Assembly: GCA_964249755.1 (NCBI GenBank)
Contig: CAXUDB010000005.1
Span: 1 to 64,000 of the forward strand
DNA from: Ilyomonas sp964249755
GTDB lineage: Bacteria > Bacteroidota > Bacteroidia > Chitinophagales > Chitinophagaceae
Direction: 5' to 3'
DNA: 64,000 bases
Shown here: positions 34,579 to 42,965 of the stretch, one piece after another
Layout of the letters: each line of letters opens with the position of its first letter
Position numbering within the stretch: the first letter of the stretch is position 1
Position numbers and translations under genes: made by a program
The notes under the pieces: model-generated
What the model was told of the DNA's origin: nothing
The model's input: only the letters and a program-made list of their open reading frames with translations
Databases searched by the model: none

Positions 34579-35100
34579 ATGAAAATGGAACTTATTATTT
34601 ATAGAATCCTTTCTTTTTTATTGCTGCCTGTGGCTGCTTTCTTTGGCTTGATTTGTTTTTCAGGTTTATTCCTTGCTATGAATTATCCTGTTATGCTGGT
34701 TATGGTGTTTTTAATAGCCTGCATGGTTATCTATATTATTGCTTCCTTTATTTTTCTTACCAAAGGCATTGATAATAACAAGCGCTGCAGGCCGGTGTTG
34801 AAAGACTGGATACGGATTAACGGTTTTATTACTTTGATCTATTACTTGCTCACCGCCATTTCTTCTATTGCCGTTAAAGCCAACCCTTCTCTTTTAAATG
34901 AAGGCATGAAACAATGGACAGAAGGTGGCAATCTTCCGCCGGGTATTAGTGCCGCCGAAATGTCGGCAGCTATGACATCAACAATCGATTTTTTTCTTGC
35001 ACTCAGCCTTGTATTAATCATCCACGTACTGATAACGTTTCATTTAATGAGGCGATACCGTTATGTGTTCGACATAGAAACAAAGGATTCAGGACAATAA
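34579..35100 (+). CDS. Four-helix membrane protein of unknown function
   Basis: 173 aa with four predicted membrane helices (about 7-33, 37-60, 81-97 and 135-157), small loops and a charged C-terminus. No family is recognised. A TACTTTTG box (34565-34572) ends 6 bp before the ATG, so the transcript could be nearly leaderless. The preceding 270 bp has no gene. Confidence 0.6.
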   Translation: MKMELIIYRILSFLLLPVAAFFGLICFSGLFLAMNYPVMLVMVFLIACMVIYIIASFIFLTKGIDNNKRCRPVLKDWIRINGFITLIYYLLTAISSIAVKANPSLLNEGMKQWTEGGNLPPGISAAEMSAAMTSTIDFFLALSLVLIIHVLITFHLMRRYRYVFDIETKDSGQ

Positions 35101-35172
35101 AATATTTCTTTGCAAACAGCTCCTGTCTTTTCTTTTCAAATCAGAAATTCGCAGTGAATAAATAATCATTAC

Positions 35173-35763
35173 ATGCAGCCAGCTTTATATAAGTATCTCG
35201 CGCTTTGCAAAAAATTAGAGGTTCCCGGCATCGGCAATTTTACGGTAGAAGAAACGCCGGCTACACTTCAGTTTACAGATAAACAATGGCAGCCGCCAGC
35301 CAGTCGCATCCGGTTTGCACCTTTGGTGCGCCCCACCAATAACCATTTTTACGGCTTTCTTTCAAAAGAATGGAACGTAGATAAAGTAGTTGCCATTCGC
35401 CGCTATAAAGAAGATGTGGAAGCGATGCTGGATGAACTGAAGCGGGTGGGTATGTGCGAGTGGAAAGACGTTGGCATTCTTCGCAAAACGGCGGATGGCA
35501 GCTTGGCTTTTGCGGCAGCAGAGCCTTCCTTCTCCTTATTTTCTTCGTTGCCGGCTGAACGTGTGCTTCGCAAATATTCCCAACATACGGTGCTGGTGGG
35601 TGAGCAGGAGCACATAAAAGAATATGTGATGCCCGAGCAGGGCGAAGAAATGATGATAGAAGAAGAGCCGGCAAAAGAAAAATGGAAACTATATGCATTA
35701 ATACTGGCTGTTATTGCCGTGCTGCTGATTGTGTTGTATTATGCAACAAAAAGCAATAGCTAA
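35173..35763 (+). CDS. CCDC81-like HU-domain protein with C-terminal membrane anchor
   Basis: 196 aa. The N-terminal ~60 residues (LYKYLALCKKLEVPGIGNFTVEE) match the HU-like CCDC81 domain of Bacteroidota. A second similar module spans about 60-125 (VVAIRRYKEDVEAMLDELKRVG, with WKDVGILRKT). Unlike relatives with a SPOR domain, this one ends in a single membrane helix (about 172-190) and a short tail. Such proteins are thought to bind DNA or peptidoglycan-related partners at the membrane; the function is unproven. Confidence 0.65.
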   Translation: MQPALYKYLALCKKLEVPGIGNFTVEETPATLQFTDKQWQPPASRIRFAPLVRPTNNHFYGFLSKEWNVDKVVAIRRYKEDVEAMLDELKRVGMCEWKDVGILRKTADGSLAFAAAEPSFSLFSSLPAERVLRKYSQHTVLVGEQEHIKEYVMPEQGEEMMIEEEPAKEKWKLYALILAVIAVLLIVLYYATKSNS

Positions 35764-35803
35764 GATCGGTTTTAATTCATCAATGCTTTTCCGAAGTCAA
35801 TTA

Positions 35804-37072
35804 TTAGTAGCCGTACTTTTCTTTCCACAAACTTTTTAAAAAGCGGCGCATTTCTTCTTCTCTGGCATTATTGCCCGGCGTGTAGAATGCAGTGCCGGCA
35901 AGCTTTTCAGGCAAATATTCCTGCTCTGCAAAATTGCTATCAAACGAATGTGCGTATTTATAACCTTTGCCATAATTCATATCTTTCATTAAGCCGGTTG
36001 GTGCATTGCGGATATGAAGCGGAACGGGTAAATCGCCCCATTTCCTAACAGCATCCTGCGCAGCACCAATAGCCGCATACGAAGCGTTGCTTTTAATGGA
36101 AGAAGCCAGATAAACCGCGCATTGCGAAAGAATGATGCGCGATTCGGGATAACCGATTTTATTCACTGCATCGAAGGTGGCATTGGCAAGCAGCAAGGCG
36201 TTTGGATTGGCATTACCAATGTCTTCACTAGCAAAGATGAGCATACGCCGGGCAATGAAGCTGACTTCTTCTCCACCTTCAATCATCCTGGCTAACCAAT
36301 ACACAGCACCATTCGGGTCGCTGCCGCGCATACTTTTAATGAAGGCGCTGATGATATCGTAATGCTGTTCGCCCCCTTTATCATATAAAGCAACACGCTT
36401 CTGCGCAACGTTCATTACAAGATCATCTGTAATAATAACCTTATCTTTTTTGCTGGCAGAATTAATGACAAGCTCTAATAAGTTCAGCAACTTTCGGGCA
36501 TCGCCGCCGGAGATGTTGAGCAGAGCTGCGGTTTCTTTAAGTTCGATTTCTTTTGTTTGTAACAATTCATCCTTTTCTACCGCATGATGCAGCAAACGGA
36601 TCATTTCTTCTTCACCCAAAGCTTTGAGAACATACACCTGGCAACGGCTTAGCAAAGCGGAGTTGACTTCGAAAGAAGGATTTTCGGTAGTGGCACCAAT
36701 TAAGGTTATTGTTCCTTTCTCCACTGCTCCTAACAAAGCATCTTGCTGTCCTTTGTTGAAGCGATGAATTTCATCTATAAACAAAACCGCACCGGCTTGT
36801 TGTCTGGCAGTTTCGATCACTTCGCGAATGTCTTTTACACCGCTACTGATGGCGCTGAGCTGATAGAACGGAACCTGAAGCGCATGCGCAATAATGTTGG
36901 CAATGGTGGTTTTACCAACACCCGGCGGTCCCCATAAGATCATGGACGGAATACGTGCGCTGTCAATAGCTGTGCGAAGGATGCTTCCTTTACCTGTTAA
37001 GTGCTCCTGACCCACCAGATCATCCAGCGCTGTGGGTCTTAATCGTTCTGCTAAAGGAGTATTTGTATTCAT
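35804..37072 (-). CDS. rarA: Replication-associated recombination protein A
   Basis: 422 aa AAA+ ATPase of the clamp-loader clade that acts at stalled replication forks. Walker A is GPPGVGKT, Walker B is LFIDEIHRFNK, the sensor 1 segment is GATTENPSFE, and sensor 2 lies in GGDARKLLNLLEL. The C-terminal MgsA tetramerisation domain (KSMRGSDPNGAVYWLARM and onward) is complete. The upstream region contains a long 20-bp tandem array. No terminator is seen after the stop. Confidence 0.95.
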   Translation of the reverse strand: MNTNTPLAERLRPTALDDLVGQEHLTGKGSILRTAIDSARIPSMILWGPPGVGKTTIANIIAHALQVPFYQLSAISSGVKDIREVIETARQQAGAVLFIDEIHRFNKGQQDALLGAVEKGTITLIGATTENPSFEVNSALLSRCQVYVLKALGEEEMIRLLHHAVEKDELLQTKEIELKETAALLNISGGDARKLLNLLELVINSASKKDKVIITDDLVMNVAQKRVALYDKGGEQHYDIISAFIKSMRGSDPNGAVYWLARMIEGGEEVSFIARRMLIFASEDIGNANPNALLLANATFDAVNKIGYPESRIILSQCAVYLASSIKSNASYAAIGAAQDAVRKWGDLPVPLHIRNAPTGLMKDMNYGKGYKYAHSFDSNFAEQEYLPEKLAGTAFYTPGNNAREEEMRRFLKSLWKEKYGY

Positions 37073-37203
37073 GTAAAAGCTTTGCGTTTATCTTATCACT
37101 TCCGTATAATAAGATGATAGGCTTTTTTTGTGGATAAGGTAAAATAGAAAGGCAAATTTCTACTGGTTGAAACAAATGTAGGTAAGATTAGGAGGCGCTT
37201 TTT

Positions 37204-37423
37204 TTAAGAAATCAATCTTCGGCGAGTTATATAACTGTATGAAACGTTATGTAACTGCATTTTGTAAGAATTTACTCTTCATAAAATAATTCCTTACTAA
37301 ATAGTAGGAATTCCTATTATTTAGTGAGAATTCTTATTAATTAGTGTGATTTCTTATCAATTAGTAAGAATTCTTATTATTTTTTAAGAATCCACTCTAT
37401 TTTATAAGAACTTACTCTTGTGA
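37204..37423. repeat. Eleven-unit 20-bp imperfect tandem repeat upstream of rarA
   Basis: The period is exactly 20 bp from 37204 to 37423. Representative units are gtaggaattcctattattta (37304), gtgagaattcttattaatta (37324), gtgtgatttcttatcaatta (37344) and gtaagaattcttattatttt (37364). Outer units are more diverged (for example 37224, 37244 and 37404). The central units contain the palindrome AGAATTCT. It lies 130-350 bp upstream of the rarA start and downstream of brxA. Confidence 0.8.
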
Positions 37424-37481
37424 ATAGCTTTTGCTTTTAGAAAACATTTCACCTTTTGGTCCGGTTTGTATAGAGTTGCCA

Positions 37482-37513
37482 AAATAAAAATGTCCCGCCG
37501 GGAACGGCGGGAC
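37482..37513 (-). terminator. Terminator of brxA
   Basis: GTCCCGCC and GGCGGGAC pair around a 6-nt loop; on the minus strand the stem is followed by ATTTTTATTTT. It lies 61 bp after the brxA stop. Confidence 0.85.
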
Positions 37514-37573
37514 CGATATTTACTAACCCATCCATGAACAAAGCTGCCTAAGCGCATGGATAATTTTTGCTGC

Positions 37574-37987
37574 TTAGCAATACTCTTCAAAAGCAGCTAT
37601 AAGATTACGGGCAATCACTTGTGCAGGGCGACCTTCAATCTGATGACGCTCTACCATGTGCACCAGTTGTCCGTCTTTAAACAATGCGATAGCCGGTGAT
37701 GACGGCGGATAAGGCAACAGATGTTCGCGCACTTTATTTACAGCGGCTACATCGAAGCCTGCAAATACGGTCTTTAAATTATCGGGACGCTTCGTGCTGT
37801 TGTGGACGGCCATTAGTACACCTGGGCGCGCAGCTCCTGCAGCACATCCGCATACCGAGTTTACCATTACTAAAGTTGTTCCTTCGCTTCCGAGGCTGTT
37901 GTCAACGTCGCCTGCGGTGTTCATTTCTTCAAACCCGTTGTCGGTCAGTTCGGCCTTCATCGGGATCACTATTTCTGCCGGATACAT
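37574..37987 (-). CDS. BrxA/BrxB-family bacilliredoxin
   Basis: 137 aa from the ATG at 37987; the frame opens to 38077, but family members start MYPAEIV as here. The redox motif is C46-G-C48 within MVNSVCGCAAGAARPG. It is a thioredoxin-fold protein (YphP/YqiW family) that removes bacillithiol-type mixed disulfides or acts as a weak disulfide isomerase in Firmicutes; the thiol partner in this organism is unknown. It is divergent from hsp20, with promoter boxes for both in between. Confidence 0.9.
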   Translation of the reverse strand: MYPAEIVIPMKAELTDNGFEEMNTAGDVDNSLGSEGTTLVMVNSVCGCAAGAARPGVLMAVHNSTKRPDNLKTVFAGFDVAAVNKVREHLLPYPPSSPAIALFKDGQLVHMVERHQIEGRPAQVIARNLIAAFEEYC

Positions 37988-38006
37988 GTTGTATTGTTTG
38001 TTTTTG

Positions 38007-38014
38007 CAAAAATA
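38007..38014 (-). promoter_or_regulatory. Candidate -7 box (TATTTTTG) for brxA
   Basis: Exact TAnnTTTG match on the minus strand, 19 bp before the brxA ATG. A TTTTG element lies 21 bp further upstream (TTG at 38036-38038), close to the expected -33 position. Confidence 0.5.
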
Positions 38015-38107
38015 AGAAAAACAGAAATGAAAGCCGCAAAACCTTCTAATTCGGACAATTTGGCTTTTTGTAAACACTTAAAAAGACATTCTGGCTGAAA
38101 AACGGCT

Positions 38108-38115
38108 TATTTTTG
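38108..38115 (+). promoter_or_regulatory. Candidate -7 box (TATTTTTG) for hsp20
   Basis: Exact TAnnTTTG match, 82 bp before the hsp20 ATG. No clear -33 TTG. Confidence 0.4.
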
Positions 38116-38197
38116 CCAACTCATCAGGAAAAACCGCGTGGTATAGCATTTGAAATATAGGTGTCATCAGCAATTAAAATTTAAAATTCAAATAGCT

Positions 38198-38614
38198 ATG
38201 ACACTCGTAAAACAAAATTACCGCAATGTGAACAACATTTTTGATGAGTTGTTTAACACTGTTCCTGCTACCTGGAACAAAGCCATGAATGTACCTCCGG
38301 TTAACATTCATGAGAACGAAGAAGGTTTCCATATCGAACTTCAGGTTCCCGGCTTGCAGAAAGAAGATTTCAAGATTAATGTAGAGAAGGGTTTGCTAAC
38401 TATCAGCTACGAAAAGAAATCTGAGACAGAACAAAAAAATTACAAAACGCATCGCAGAGAGTTTTCGGTTTCTTCTTTCAAGCGTAGTTTCTCTTTAGAT
38501 GAGAAAGTAAACGCCGAAGAAATCAAGGCAAAATATGATGCCGGTGTGTTGCAGGTGTTCCTTCCTAAAAAAGAAGAAGTGAAGGTTTCGCCTAAGCAAA
38601 TCGAAATTCAGTAA
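38198..38614 (+). CDS. Small heat-shock protein, Hsp20 family
   Basis: 138 aa from ATG 38198 (a TTG at 38150 extends the frame but is unlikely). An alpha-crystallin domain spans about 32-125: PPVNIHENEEGFHIELQVPG, then KGLLTISYEK, then the RRSFSLDEKVN-like segment FKRSFSLDEKVNAEEIKAKY and the closing GVLQVFLPK. Holds unfolding proteins during stress. A terminator follows. Confidence 0.93.
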   Translation: MTLVKQNYRNVNNIFDELFNTVPATWNKAMNVPPVNIHENEEGFHIELQVPGLQKEDFKINVEKGLLTISYEKKSETEQKNYKTHRREFSVSSFKRSFSLDEKVNAEEIKAKYDAGVLQVFLPKKEEVKVSPKQIEIQ

Positions 38615-38654
38615 GAGACAAGAGTTTTTTCATAAGAGTTGGTTTTTGGTTTAT

Positions 38655-38691
38655 AAACCCTGTGTGTCCACATGGGGTTTTTGTTTTTACT
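38655..38691 (+). terminator. Terminator after hsp20
   Basis: A bulged stem AAACCCTGTG...CACATGGGGTTT followed by TTGTTTTT, 41 bp after the stop. Confidence 0.65.
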
Positions 38692-38708
38692 ATCTGGAGT
38701 TGGTTGGA

Positions 38709-39389
38709 TTATTTTAAATCCTTTATCGCTTGCAAAATATGCTCAGCTACCAGTTTATTTCCTGTATCATTCAAATGTACTCCATCACTGGTAAGCACGC
38801 CCCGGTCAACATCCTGCGTGTTGTGTTCCTGCTCATAATTTTCAAAAAGAGTTCTTAAGTCAACAACAGGCAGATGCATGTCATTGCCGATATTTTTGAT
38901 GATGCCGGAATATTTATTTAAATCACCGTCCTGTTGGTTTGCATAATTCTTTTTCTCGCCGATGGTAGCGGGCGTTACCAGAATCACTTTTGCATTTTCA
39001 GCCTGGCACTTTTTTATGATAGCACGATAAAACTTTTCAAACTTATCCGGGTCGGTTCCGGTACCAAACATGCTCTTGTGCCATACATCATTTACACCAA
39101 CATAAATCACAACAATATCCGGCGACTTCATTAATACATCGCTGTCCATGCGCAGGTACAAATCATATACTTTATTGCCGCCAATCCCTGCGCCGATCAG
39201 ATCATAGTTTGCGCTATCACCTTCTTTACGCAGCATTTCTTTCATCATCGTAATGTAGCCCTTGGGATTCACGCCAGCCTGCGTGATGGAATCGCCGAAG
39301 AAGACTACTTTTTTTGTTTTATCCTTTTTAAAACCAAGCATAATTAATAACCCAAAGAAGATGAAAACGAGCACCAGTTTGTTCGCCAT
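38709..39389 (-). CDS. SGNH/GDSL-family hydrolase
   Basis: 226 aa with an N-terminal hydrophobic signal or anchor (3-20). The four SGNH blocks are present: VVFFGDSIT (catalytic Ser), GAGIGGNKV (Gly), IYVGVNDVW (Asn) and LTSDGVHLND (Asp-x-x-His). It is a probable esterase, for example removing acetyl groups from a glycan. It begins 33 bp after the GH125 gene on the same strand, so the two are co-transcribed and probably act on the same glycan. Confidence 0.88.
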   Translation of the reverse strand: MANKLVLVFIFFGLLIMLGFKKDKTKKVVFFGDSITQAGVNPKGYITMMKEMLRKEGDSANYDLIGAGIGGNKVYDLYLRMDSDVLMKSPDIVVIYVGVNDVWHKSMFGTGTDPDKFEKFYRAIIKKCQAENAKVILVTPATIGEKKNYANQQDGDLNKYSGIIKNIGNDMHLPVVDLRTLFENYEQEHNTQDVDRGVLTSDGVHLNDTGNKLVAEHILQAIKDLK

Positions 39390-39422
39390 AAAAATTAATT
39401 GAGAGAAAGCAAAGCAATCATT

Positions 39423-40841
39423 TTACGAAAGCAAATGTGGATGTTCACGATAAACTTTCCAAACAAATTCACCGAACAATGTATTTGCCCAAGCAAACCA
39501 TTTCCGCGAAAATTTAGATGGATCATCTTTGTGAAATGACTCGTGCATAAAACCGGTTCCACCATGTGTTTTTTGCAGAGTATCTAAACAGTATTTCATT
39601 TCTTTTTCGTCAGTCGAGGTTAATCCACGTATGATCAGGCTCATGGGCCAAATCATATCCAAACCTACATGTGGACCGCCAATGCCCTCTGCTACGCTGC
39701 CCTTAAAGAAGAATGGATTTTCGGTTGACAACACATATTTCCGTGTGTTTTGATAAATAGGATCGGAAACACTTACGGCACCCAGATAAAGCAAGCCAAG
39801 CAGCGAGGGAACATTCGCATCATCCATTAAATTATAACTGCCAAACCCGTTGATTTCATACGCATATATTTTTCCAAACTGCGGATGTGCTATTACATGA
39901 TGATTCTTTTGCAAAGCCGATGATAAAGAAGTCAGCAATGTATTGGTATCAACAATGGCAGATTTTCCAATGGCTTTGCTCAGTTCATTCAAGTGTTGCA
40001 AAGCTGTTTGTGCAAATAAATTGCTGGGCACCAAATAAGGATAGATGGTTGCATCATCGCTAGGGCGAAACATCGAGCAAATCAAACCATTTGGTTTTAC
40101 AGGATATCCATACCCATTCATTGGGATGCCATCGGTTGCCCATTCAGTCTTGCGCTGAAAATGATAAGGTCCCTGGCCATGAAACCGTTGCTGCTCGGTA
40201 AAGATTTGTACAATCAAATTCATCACCTTTATCCAGTCTTCGTCAAACGCAGTTGTGTCACCGGTTTCCTTCCAATAGCCGTGTGATAAGCGGATGGGAT
40301 AACATAAACTATCTATCTCCCATTTGCGCTCGTGAATGCCTGGCTTCATCTCGGTTCTGTCGCTTTCTTTCCATTCGCTTATTTTGTTTTCATCTTTATA
40401 AAAAGCGTTGGCATACGGGTCTTTCAGAATGTTTTTTACTTGCCGGTTAATAACACCTTTAATCAGCTGCTGCAGGTCTTTGTCTTCTTTACACAAGCGC
40501 ATGTATGGCCAAACCTGTGCACTGCTATCGCGAAGCCACATGGCATCTATATCACCGGTGATCACATACGTATCAGGCTTGCCATTTATCATTTCAAAAT
40601 CTACCGTAGTATCTAGCGTGTTAGGAAAACAATTTTCAAACAGCCAGGCGATTTCTTGGTTGCCAATTTTCAATTTGATTTCTACGATTAAATCTTCTAC
40701 CGCTTTACTGCTGAATTTTCGTTTTGAAACCTCTGTTCTTACTGTTTCAAAATCAGATATTGTATGGGCAGAAGCCATCTTTGATAGCCCAATGGCAGCA
40801 CCTGTAAAAACTGTTTGCCTGATGAATCGTCTTCTTTTCAT
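39423..40841 (-). CDS. GH125 exo-alpha-1,6-mannosidase
   Basis: 472 aa from ATG 40841; the frame opens to 40910 but the preferred start gives a twin-arginine signal MKRRRFIRQTVFTGAAIGL, so export of a folded enzyme by Tat is likely. The glycoside hydrolase family 125 signature GDIDAMWLRDSSAQVWPY is present, along with ERKWEIDSLCYPIRLSHGYW and EINGFGSYNLMDDANVPSLL. GH125 enzymes remove terminal alpha-1,6-linked mannose without a metal. It precedes the SGNH hydrolase gene in an operon. Confidence 0.92.
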   Translation of the reverse strand: MKRRRFIRQTVFTGAAIGLSKMASAHTISDFETVRTEVSKRKFSSKAVEDLIVEIKLKIGNQEIAWLFENCFPNTLDTTVDFEMINGKPDTYVITGDIDAMWLRDSSAQVWPYMRLCKEDKDLQQLIKGVINRQVKNILKDPYANAFYKDENKISEWKESDRTEMKPGIHERKWEIDSLCYPIRLSHGYWKETGDTTAFDEDWIKVMNLIVQIFTEQQRFHGQGPYHFQRKTEWATDGIPMNGYGYPVKPNGLICSMFRPSDDATIYPYLVPSNLFAQTALQHLNELSKAIGKSAIVDTNTLLTSLSSALQKNHHVIAHPQFGKIYAYEINGFGSYNLMDDANVPSLLGLLYLGAVSVSDPIYQNTRKYVLSTENPFFFKGSVAEGIGGPHVGLDMIWPMSLIIRGLTSTDEKEMKYCLDTLQKTHGGTGFMHESFHKDDPSKFSRKWFAWANTLFGEFVWKVYREHPHLLS

Positions 40842-40863
40842 AACTGGTTTATAATCGTTCGGG

Positions 40864-40871
40864 CAAATGTA
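40864..40871 (-). promoter_or_regulatory. Candidate -7 box (TACATTTG) for the GH125 operon
   Basis: Exact TAnnTTTG match on the minus strand, 22 bp before the ATG at 40841. Confidence 0.45.
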
Positions 40872-40978
40872 GGCTTGCGATGAATAAGATAGAGGGAAAG
40901 ACAAATGCAAAACCTTTTTACCTGCAATCTTTTGTTTTGCTTTGATAAAACAGAAACGGGTATTTAGCCGATAATTCC

Positions 40979-40986
40979 TACTTTTG
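40979..40986 (+). promoter_or_regulatory. Candidate -7 box (TACTTTTG) for queA
   Basis: Exact TAnnTTTG match 98 bp before the queA ATG, in the divergent region with the GH125 operon. Confidence 0.4.
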
Positions 40987-41084
40987 CAACCTTTTCAAAA
41001 TTCATCATGCCGTAACATGACACTAGCCCGGTGACGAAGAAGGGCGAAATGGAATGTTGCTTTTAAAAATTATCAGCAGCACAC

Positions 41085-42134
41085 ATGAAACTCAGCCAGT
41101 TTAAGTTTGATCTACCTCTCAACCTCATTGCTCAAAACCCATCCAAACGCCGCGAAGACAGCCGCCTGATGGTGGTTCACCGCAAAACAGGACAAATAGA
41201 AAACAAGCACTTCCGCGACATCCTTGATTATTATGACGACAAAGATGTTTTCGTTGTCAACAACACCAAAGTGTTTCCGGCGCGCATGTACGGCCGCAAG
41301 GAAAAAACCGGCGCCAAAATAGAAGTGTTTTTGCTTCGCGAACTGAACAAACCCAACAAGTTGTGGGACGTGATTGTTGATCCCGCAAGAAAGATTCGCG
41401 TTGGAAACAAACTCTACTTTGGTGACAACGATGAACTCGTTGCCGAAGTGATTGATAACACTACCAGCCGCGGCAGAACCATCCGTTTTCTTTGGGACAG
41501 CGATGAAGAGAGTTTTAAGAAAATGCTGGAATTTTTGGGCGAAACGCCGCTGCCTAAATACATCAAGCGCAAGCCTGACGAAGAAGATAAAGAGCGCTTT
41601 CAAACCGTATATGCCAAACATGAAGGTGCTGTTGCGCCACCCACTGCCGGTCTGCATTTCAGCAAGGAATTGATTAAGCGCTGCGAGATAAAAGGAATCC
41701 GCTTTGCAGAAGTAACGTTGCATACCGGTTTAGGCACGTTCCGCCCGATAGAAGTAGAAGATTTGAGCAAGCACAAGATGGATGCGGAGTATTACCGCAT
41801 TGAAGAAGAAGCCTGCAACATTGTGAACAAAGCGAAAGAAACCGGACATAAAATCTGCTCTATCGGCACCACAACCATGCGTGCGATGGAAACCAGCTTT
41901 ACTGCTCAAAAGTTGTTGAAGCCAAGCGAAGGCTGGACAAACATTTTCATTCATCCGCCGTATAACTTCAATATTGCGGATAGCTTAGTTACGAATCTGC
42001 ATCTGCCTAAAACCAGCTTGCTGATTATGGTAACGGCTTTTGCCGGCTACGACTTAACGATGGAGGCTTATAAGAAAGCAATTAAAGATAAATATCGCTT
42101 CTTCAGTTATGGTGATGCGATGTTATTGTTGTAA
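41085..42134 (+). CDS. queA: tRNA preQ1(34) S-adenosylmethionine ribosyltransferase-isomerase
   Basis: 349 aa, the normal QueA length. Transfers and isomerises the ribosyl part of SAM to preQ1 in tRNA, giving epoxyqueuosine. Family blocks are complete: the start FDLPLNLIAQNPSKRREDSRL, VVNNTKVFPARMYG, the KHEGAVAPPTAGLHFS block, VTLHTGLGTFRPI and the C-terminal HLPKTSLLIMVTAFAG. Single gene between its promoter candidate and a strong terminator. The other queuosine genes are not in this window. Confidence 0.96.
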   Translation: MKLSQFKFDLPLNLIAQNPSKRREDSRLMVVHRKTGQIENKHFRDILDYYDDKDVFVVNNTKVFPARMYGRKEKTGAKIEVFLLRELNKPNKLWDVIVDPARKIRVGNKLYFGDNDELVAEVIDNTTSRGRTIRFLWDSDEESFKKMLEFLGETPLPKYIKRKPDEEDKERFQTVYAKHEGAVAPPTAGLHFSKELIKRCEIKGIRFAEVTLHTGLGTFRPIEVEDLSKHKMDAEYYRIEEEACNIVNKAKETGHKICSIGTTTMRAMETSFTAQKLLKPSEGWTNIFIHPPYNFNIADSLVTNLHLPKTSLLIMVTAFAGYDLTMEAYKKAIKDKYRFFSYGDAMLLL

Positions 42135-42157
42135 TATTTTTAGCCATTAGGACTTAT

Positions 42158-42194
42158 AGGCACGAAGTAAATAAATATTACTTCGTGCCTTTTT
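42158..42194 (+). terminator. Terminator of queA
   Basis: A perfect 13-bp stem AGGCACGAAGTAA/TTACTTCGTGCCT with a 7-nt loop and a T-run. A second hairpin (42249-42275, GCCAGCG/CGCTGGC) follows in the same gap. Confidence 0.88.
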
Positions 42195-42303
42195 CATTAC
42201 AAAAATCTTTTTGCTTCGAACCTTTGCGGCAGATAATAGCAGACAATAAAAAAGCCAGCGCTGCGCTGGCTTTATGTACAACAAAGAATCGTTTGATAGA
42301 ATA

Positions 42304-42340
42304 AAAACGTCCCGGCAGATAACATCACCGGGACGAAAAA
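42304..42340 (-). terminator. Terminator of rpsT
   Basis: CGTCCCGG and CCGGGACG pair around a 12-nt loop; on the minus strand the stem is followed by TTTTTAT. It starts 13 bp after the rpsT stop. Confidence 0.8.
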
Positions 42341-42352
42341 TATAAAGATAAA

Positions 42353-42610
42353 CTAAGCTGTCTTCAACGTCGTCTTCTTAGCCAGCTTGCTTTTCAGGTT
42401 TGCAGCTTTGTTCTTGTGAATAATGCCTCTTTTCGCCAGTTTATCAATCATCGAAATAGTCAAAGGCAGCTTCTCATCGTAAGCGGCTTCATCCTTTAAT
42501 CCACGGATGTCGCGGATAGCATTACGTGTGGTTTTGCCGTAATAGCGATTTCTGTCTCTGCGTTTTGCCGCCTGGCGGGCATCTTTCTGCGTTGCTTTAT
42601 GGTTTGCCAT
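42353..42610 (-). CDS. rpsT: 30S ribosomal protein S20
   Basis: 85 aa, very basic. Starts MANHKATQKDARQAAKRRDR and continues with the S20 helices (NAIRDI, LPLTISMIDKLAKRGIIHKNKAANLKSKL). Binds 16S rRNA early in small-subunit assembly. Monocistronic, with a promoter box 38 bp upstream and its own terminator. Confidence 0.95.
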   Translation of the reverse strand: MANHKATQKDARQAAKRRDRNRYYGKTTRNAIRDIRGLKDEAAYDEKLPLTISMIDKLAKRGIIHKNKAANLKSKLAKKTTLKTA

Positions 42611-42965
42611 AAATATATTTGATTAAAACTAATTTTTTTTAGGATTGCAAAAGTAGGGTTTACACTCCGCTTATTGAAATTTTATTTTGTTATCATTTAT
42701 AAAAAAGAGAATGCAGAAGATGAATTTTGCAACCGCAAAGATTAAAAGTTCACAGAGTTTTAGCAGAGAAATAGAAGCGTTGCAATTGACTTCGCCATTT
42801 TTCATTCTTCGCTTTAAGCTTCATCCTTCACAAAAAATTTGGAGCCGTTTCTTAAACATCTCTTATCATTTGATGTTTTTTATTCTACGATATTTGTAAA
42901 CATTTTTCAGTAGCAGCGTTGCTGCAATATTCTGCAACTCATCACAATTAATAATAGCTTTTGTC
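42611..42965. other. Intergenic region with rpsT promoter and a repeat remnant
   Basis: A 355-bp divergent gap between rpsT and sucA. A segment near 42728-42765 (AACCGCAAAGATTAAAAG, then TTCACAGAG) resembles the inverse form of the dispersed CTTTGTG-type repeats. A 70-codon frame (42687-42899) runs through it and is not supported. Confidence 0.45.
42648..42655 (-). promoter_or_regulatory. Candidate -7 box (TACTTTTG) for rpsT
   Basis: Exact TAnnTTTG match on the minus strand, 37 bp before the rpsT ATG. Confidence 0.5.

Noticed and set aside
37204..37423. The 20-bp array considered as a CRISPR
   Set aside because: Units are contiguous without unique spacers, and there are no cas genes.
42687..42899. 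70-codon plus-strand frame between rpsT and sucA
   Set aside because: It begins at a TTG and passes through a repeat remnant; the composition does not look coding.
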